This document shows, in pieces, positions 49,119 to 52,649 of a stretch of 52,649 nt of DNA. Origin of the DNA: DAOUMU01 sp034409055 (lineage in GTDB: Bacteria > Chloroflexota > Anaerolineae > 4572-78 > J111); the NCBI GenBank assembly GCA_034409055.1, contig DAOUMU010000081.1, positions 1-52,649 on the forward strand, in the 5' to 3' direction. The notes beneath the pieces are model-generated. The model did not search any database. It saw only the letters and a program-made list of their open reading frames with translations, and had not been told where the DNA came from. The number at the start of each line of letters is the position of its first letter. The first letter of the stretch is position 1. A program made the position numbers and the translations under genes.

Positions 49119-49207
49119 CGCCCTACAAAATCGTCAACCCGACTCCAACAGCCGAGGTTTTTAACGAGAAATGCTTGCGTGGGTTAGTCGGTTTTAACTG
49201 TAGGGCG
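49119..49207 (+). ncRNA. Candidate IS110 bridge RNA / structured leader
   Basis: CGCCCTACA (49119-49127) pairs perfectly with TGTAGGGCG (49199-49207). Inside, AACCCGACT (49136-49144) pairs with AGTCGGTT (49186-49193) with one bulge. The result is an extended stem about 90 nt long with an internal loop, in the non-coding segment 115 nt upstream of the IS110-type transposase. IS110-group elements encode their bridge RNA upstream of the transposase. Guide-target matching could not be tested. Confidence 0.35.
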
Positions 49208-49321
49208 TCTTGCGAGTGGGTTACGGTTAGGCGTTAGATACTATGGGGAGGGTTGAAAAACGAAGTCGCTTTTGGTAAGCTCTGGAATAAGTATCAATAA
49301 CTTAGAAAGGGGAAAATTACC

Positions 49322-50464
49322 ATGAGCGACACAAGCAATAGTCCAAATTATGGACCCTTGCGACCAACGTTGTACCTGGCTTTCGAGTTGGGGAACACAG
49401 ATTGGAAGTTGGGTTTCACCATCGGCCTGGGACAGTCCCCCCGGCAGCGTAAGATCAAGGCAGGCGATCTGATCGGGCTAGAGCGGGAGATAGAGCGAGC
49501 CAAGAAACGGTTTAGCTTGCCCCAAGAGACGAGGGTGTTGAGTTGCTACGAAGCCGGACGAGATGGGTTCTGGCTGCATCGTCATCTGGACAGCCAGGGG
49601 GTGGAGAACTTGGTGGTGGACTCGGCCAGTATTGAGGTCAACCGGCGAGCCAAGCGGGCCAAGACAGACAAGTTGGACGTGAAGAAACTGGTGACGATGC
49701 TGATCCGCTATGATAGCGGGGAACAAAAGGTGTGGAGTGTGGTTCACGTGCCCAGCCTAGAAGCGGAAGACAGTCGGCACCTGCATCGGCAATTGAAAAC
49801 CTTCAAGTCGGACCGCACCCGCCATGTCAATCGGATCAAAGGGCTGCTGGTGGGACAGGGCGTGCGTTTGCCGGTCAAGGCAGATTTTCTAGAAAGGTTG
49901 GAGAAGGTCCGCCTGTGGGATGGGCGACCTGTGCCGTCGGGATTACGGTCGCGCCTGGAACGGGAATATGCCTGTTATCAGTTTGTGGCAGAGCAGGTGC
50001 AGGAGCTAGAGGCGGAGCGGCGAGAGTTGCTGCGCACCTCCACAGCGCCGAATGTGGAGCAAGTCCGCCAACTGCTGCAACTGCGGGGCATTGGCGAGAA
50101 CAGTTCTTGGCTGTTCGTGATGGAGTTTTTTAGTTGGCGGCAGTTTCGTACCCGCCGGCAGGTGGGTGGACTGGCTGGCTTGACCCCGACGCCCTATCAA
50201 AGCAGCGAGCAAAGCCGGGAACAAGGTATCGACAAATCAGGCAACAGTCCGATCCGCAGTATGGCCATCGAGATTGCCTGGGGCTGGCTGCGGCACCAGC
50301 CGGAAAGTGAATTGACCTTGTGGTTCCAGAAACGCTTTGGCCAGGGCAGCAAACGGCTGCGCAAAATCGGCATTGTGGCTTTGGCCCGCAAGTTGTTGAT
50401 TGCCTTGTGGCGCTATCTGGAATATGGTGAACTCCCGGCTGGCGCTCAACTGAAAACGGCCTAG
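49322..50464 (+). CDS. IS110-family transposase (DEDD recombinase)
   Basis: This 380-residue protein has the N-terminal DEDD/RuvC-like domain of IS110: LYLAFELGNTDWKLGF (first acidic region), SCYEAGRDGFWLHRHL, and KRAKTDKLDVKKL with the paired Asps. The C-terminal Transposase_20 domain shows LLQLRGIGENSSWLFVMEFFS, RQVGGLAGLTPTPYQSS, the serine region IDKSGNSPIRSM, and WGWLRHQPES. AAAGGGGAAAA precedes the ATG. It is full length and undamaged by eye, so the copy may be active. IS110 recombinases are guided by a structured bridge RNA; see 49119-49207. In the first motif the usual IDxS reads FELG, a feature of one IS110 subgroup. Confidence 0.92.
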   Translation: MSDTSNSPNYGPLRPTLYLAFELGNTDWKLGFTIGLGQSPRQRKIKAGDLIGLEREIERAKKRFSLPQETRVLSCYEAGRDGFWLHRHLDSQGVENLVVDSASIEVNRRAKRAKTDKLDVKKLVTMLIRYDSGEQKVWSVVHVPSLEAEDSRHLHRQLKTFKSDRTRHVNRIKGLLVGQGVRLPVKADFLERLEKVRLWDGRPVPSGLRSRLEREYACYQFVAEQVQELEAERRELLRTSTAPNVEQVRQLLQLRGIGENSSWLFVMEFFSWRQFRTRRQVGGLAGLTPTPYQSSEQSREQGIDKSGNSPIRSMAIEIAWGWLRHQPESELTLWFQKRFGQGSKRLRKIGIVALARKLLIALWRYLEYGELPAGAQLKTA

Positions 50465-50955
50465 ATTTAGTCATCGTCGAGGACCTGTCCAGCCATCTTA
50501 CGCAAAACCTCCTTCTGGTGTGAGCCTGCCCGTTCAGCCGCCGGGTTGCCTGTGGGAACCGCGCGTTAGATGGGGCCGCTCACCAGGGGGCTGATTAGCA
50601 CTTGCCCTGGGCGGATGCAGCATTTGGTGTCTGGCCACTATGGTGAGCCAGCACGGATAGAAGGTAGTTGAGGGCATAGTTACCCAACGCCTCAACCGCC
50701 GCCAGTATATTGGAGGGTACAAGATTGGTTTGGAGTTGTCACAGAGTTCTCGCCTATTGCCAATCTCATCCTGTTAGGCAACGACCCACAAGGGCCGATC
50801 CTACCTGTGCGCCTATACACCAAGAACTTGACAAAAGCGACAACATAGAAGGCGGCTTGACCGTCATGACTATGAAGATGTGAGGCTCTCTTTAATTGCG
50901 TCAATGTTAATGGGTAATACACAGTTCAACGAGCAAGAAAAGGGATATAGGATAT
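50465..50955. other. Non-coding stretch after the transposase
   Basis: No supported gene here. GCTCACCA (50578-50585) and TGGTGAGC (50641-50648) form a perfect 8-bp pair enclosing CCAGGG/CCCTGG, so a folded RNA or the right end of the IS is possible. GCGTTAGAT at 50564 resembles the R' box of integron attC sites, but alone this is weak. The rest is the leader of the deaminase gene. Confidence 0.35.
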
Positions 50956-51456
50956 ATGTCGCTGGCGTTAGAGGAGGCGAGACTGGCGTTAGCTGTTGGC
51001 GATTATCCGGTTGGCGCAGCCTTGACCGTCAATGGCGAACTCTGGGGACAGGCTCGGAATTCCATACTCACAGAAGCGCAGTCGACGGCTCACGCGGAAC
51101 ACAAACTTCTGCACACATATTCAGCGCGGTTGCACAGTCTACTGCGGAGTCGACAGAACTACGATGTTTGTCTTTACACCACACTGGAACCCTGTCTGAT
51201 GTGTTTGGGAGTTGCAGTACTGCATCGAGTTTCAAGAATCGTCGTTGCGTGTCCTGATCCACATGGGGGTGCGACAAACCTAAATCCAATCCACCTTGGC
51301 AGTTTCTACGCCAAGTGGTGGCCAGTCATACGTACAGGCTTGTTCAAAGAAGTGTCATATGAGCTGATAATGGGGTTCTTGAAAACCGAAAGGCTCCTAT
51401 CTTGGGAAACGATGCTCGAAGAGTTTTCTGAGATGAAGAGAGATTGGGAAAAGTAG
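50956..51456 (+). CDS. Nucleoside/tRNA-type deaminase (CDA superfamily)
   Basis: This 166-residue zinc-dependent deaminase has the catalytic motif TAHAEHKLL (His46, Glu48) and the zinc Cys pair in LEPCLMCLG (Cys80, Cys83). The N-terminus MSLALEEARLALAVGDYPVGAAL is like TadA and guanine deaminases. The C-terminal half (KWWPVIRTGLFKEVSYELIMGF) is longer and differs from TadA, so the substrate may be a free base or nucleoside rather than tRNA. It lies alone between an IS110 element and an attC-like palindrome, with no operon partner, which suggests recent acquisition. Confidence 0.85.
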   Translation: MSLALEEARLALAVGDYPVGAALTVNGELWGQARNSILTEAQSTAHAEHKLLHTYSARLHSLLRSRQNYDVCLYTTLEPCLMCLGVAVLHRVSRIVVACPDPHGGATNLNPIHLGSFYAKWWPVIRTGLFKEVSYELIMGFLKTERLLSWETMLEEFSEMKRDWEK

Positions 51457-51489
51457 CCCATATTCTTAAGCTCTGGAGCCGCCCACCAA

Positions 51490-51610
51490 GCGCATCAGCC
51501 GACCGCCTGATCAAGAATTTCGTTGTAGCCAGTGTTGGTTTTGTAGCGTTTCAGTTCTTGTTGGGCACATCGGTAAACCCGGCGGTGGCTGATGCGCGGA
51601 CCGTTAGCGG
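51490..51610. other. Imperfect long palindrome (attC-like)
   Basis: GCGCATCAGCC-G-ACCGCC (from 51490) pairs with GGCGGTGGCTGATGCGC (51581-51597), with an unpaired G. The span of about 110 bp, extrahelical base and a following GTTAGCG recall integron attC sites. The R'' side reads GCCCACC rather than RYYYAAC, so the match is partial. It lies 34 bp after the deaminase gene. No integrase is in the window. The remaining gap to 51802 has no supported gene. Confidence 0.35.
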
Positions 51611-51802
51611 GCTGATGAAACTCATCATCAAATCTAACCCTAAACCAAATCAAAATTTGAAAGAATGAAAACGAGACGTATATTTACCCTCGTACGCCTC
51701 GTTTGGTTTATGGACTTATCAATTCAACCCAGGATCATCCTGTAACGGCTGAAATGGCAGTCAGGCGATGTGCGGAATCTGTACTGGACTGGCAAGACAC
51801 GT

Positions 51803-52483
51803 TCAACTCAAGAAAATAGTAATGACATCCCAATTGGCCCACAAATCATACAAACCGACGCCGATCAGCAGAAGACCGCCGACAGCGTTGATCCAGCGGG
51901 CATGGATAGCAAACTGGCGGGTAATCCAGCGTTGGACCGCCCCCGATAGAAAGGACAAGACCAGCAGCGGCAGACCAAAGCCCACCCCAAACCACAGAAA
52001 AATTGCCAATTGACTAAAAGCTTCGTTGACCGTCAACGAGAAAGCGAAGATACCGACCACCAGGGGGCCGGAGCAAGGCAGGGCAATCGGCCCATAGAGC
52101 AGACCATAGGTAAAAGCATTCAGATATGGGTTCGACAGGCCGGGCACCTGCAATTGAGGTAGCTGCTTGAAGGGATTGTAGTTCAACAGCAGCATTACTC
52201 CCAGGCCGATAAGCAGAGTATCGGCCAGCGGAATAAGCACCGACAAAGCCCTACCGACCGACAGCGATAACAGGGCAATCACTAACCCCAGGGTCAACAT
52301 CATCGTTAGCACCCCGGCCAGGACAAAAAAGCCCAAAAAGTAGCGCCCGTATTGGCGATTGGCCAGGGCCGCCTGCCCCCCGCTGAGGTAGGCCAGGTAG
52401 CCAGGGTAAAGCGGCAACACACAGGGACTGGTGGTGGCTAGCAGTCCTAGCGAAATTGAGGTAAAGATAGTATTAAATCCCAT
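51803..52483 (-). CDS. ccdA: CcdA/DsbD-type thiol-disulfide membrane transporter
   Basis: This 226-residue protein has six hydrophobic helices and moves reducing power across the membrane for cytochrome c maturation or other exported thiol proteins. The first helix carries LLATTSPCVLPLYPGYLAYLSG and the fourth region LLYGPIALPCSGPLVVG, with the redox Cys pair. Internal symmetry of the two SPCxLP-type motifs is typical. AAGGAG is 8 nt before the ATG. Genes for thioredoxin-like partners usually lie nearby, but the upstream neighbourhood is lost at the repeat and window end. Confidence 0.92.
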   Translation of the reverse strand: MGFNTIFTSISLGLLATTSPCVLPLYPGYLAYLSGGQAALANRQYGRYFLGFFVLAGVLTMMLTLGLVIALLSLSVGRALSVLIPLADTLLIGLGVMLLLNYNPFKQLPQLQVPGLSNPYLNAFTYGLLYGPIALPCSGPLVVGIFAFSLTVNEAFSQLAIFLWFGVGFGLPLLVLSFLSGAVQRWITRQFAIHARWINAVGGLLLIGVGLYDLWANWDVITIFLS

Positions 52484-52502
52484 AGATATTGCTCCTTAAC
52501 AA

Positions 52503-52649
52503 TAGAGATTGGTAACTACCTGCCATGTCATTCTGAGCGACCACAGGGAGCGAAGAATCTCCTGTTTCAGGCTGGATTTGCCCTTGTTACCGGAGATTCC
52601 TCGTCGTTTATGCCCTTTGGGTACTGCGCTCCTCGGAATGACATGAGGG
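52503..52649. repeat. MITE-like inverted-repeat element, copy 3 (cut by window edge)
   Basis: It begins TAGAGATTGGTAACTACC and carries the same CATGTCATTCTGAG arm and loop as copy 1, in the same orientation. The right arm has an 18-bp insert (TTATGCCCTTTGGGTACT region) before CTCCTCGGAATGACAT. The window ends inside it. Confidence 0.75.

Larger units (their letters stand above)
49119..50648 (+). mobile_element. IS110-family insertion sequence (ends approximate)
   Basis: The element is defined by its transposase (49322-50464) with long non-coding flanks, as expected for IS110/IS1111. The ends given are only the outer dyads seen: CGCCCTACA/TGTAGGGCG upstream and GCTCACCA (50578-50585)/TGGTGAGC (50641-50648) downstream. 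IS110 elements have no terminal inverted repeats and often no target duplication, so exact ends need an empty-site comparison. Confidence 0.45.

Noticed and set aside
49064..49321. attC site directly upstream of the IS110 transposase
   Set aside because: CTAACAA and GCGTTAGAT boxes are present about 170 bp apart, but the left box misses the RYYYAAC consensus and the spacing is long; such short matches are expected by chance.
51444..51668. Plus-strand frame of 74 codons after the deaminase
   Set aside because: It runs through the long palindrome, overlaps the deaminase end and shows no protein family signal.
1..52649. tRNA or rRNA genes
   Set aside because: No TTCGANNCC-type T-loop with flanking acceptor stem and no rRNA-like sequence was noticed in the intergenic regions; a covariance search could not be run.

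Overview
The window looks like accessory and metabolic DNA from a large, repeat-rich genome of the phylum Chloroflexota (Anaerolineae-like). That placement is inferred from gene content, not from a marker gene. The clues are a surface NHL/DUF11 protein ending in SYLPVILKG, three pyrrolysine-free MttB-family methyltransferases with a corrinoid protein, a giant cyclase-ATPase-TPR protein, a nucleotide-transporter-like/HEAT/cNMP-binding fusion, many small palindromic repeats and heptanucleotide tandem repeats. No rRNA, tRNA or CRISPR array was seen. The same roughly 140-bp inverted-repeat element lies at both window ends, which fits a contig that broke at repeats.

Region 1 (1-10 kb) is mixed. 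It holds a GNAT acetyltransferase, a truncated second GNAT-like gene, a HyuA-like hydantoinase/oxoprolinase with a MetH-activation-domain protein (corrinoid metabolism), a small DUF6884-like protein, a purine nucleosidase-like gene 3 nt behind a secreted NHL/DUF11 protein, an NTF2-like protein divergent from a MocR regulator, and a higA antitoxin whose higB partner is broken beside an inverted heptamer array.

Region 2 (10.1-14.3 kb) is an NAD-related set on the + strand: NadM-like adenylyltransferase, VWA/zinc-ribbon protein, repeat copy 2, a pyruvate-kinase-like protein lacking the C-terminal domain, and glutamine-dependent NAD synthetase. Region 3 (14.4-20.7 kb, - strand) is a methyltransferase set: mttB-type gene, corrinoid protein, two more mttB-type genes, and an aldo/keto reductase. 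A 556-bp upstream region carries repeated GTGACA/TGTCAC operator-like sites. Region 4 (21.2-24.3 kb, - strand) is a proteostasis block of three Hsp20 genes and an HtrA-type protease, followed by an AEC transporter and a PfkB kinase.

Region 5 (26.6-44.8 kb, all + strand) is the most unusual part. It has a two-cyclase-domain protein of soluble-adenylyl-cyclase layout, a tiny zinc-finger protein, two copies of a winged-helix plus MinD/ParA-like ATPase module, a transporter-like membrane protein with HEAT repeats and a cNMP-binding domain, a solute-binding lipoprotein with no permease, and two membrane GAF receptors. The receptors have no recognisable output domain but share a C-terminal tail. 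An orphan MoxR ATPase and a flavin reductase end the block. I infer a cyclic-nucleotide-linked membrane sensory system in which the receptors dock something, possibly the duplicated ATPase/winged-helix pairs, through the shared tail.

Region 6 (45.5-52.6 kb) has a large secreted CARDB/PKD protein, an IS110-family element with a structured upstream non-coding segment (candidate bridge RNA), a nucleoside deaminase followed by an attC-like imperfect palindrome, and a CcdA-type thiol-disulfide transporter.
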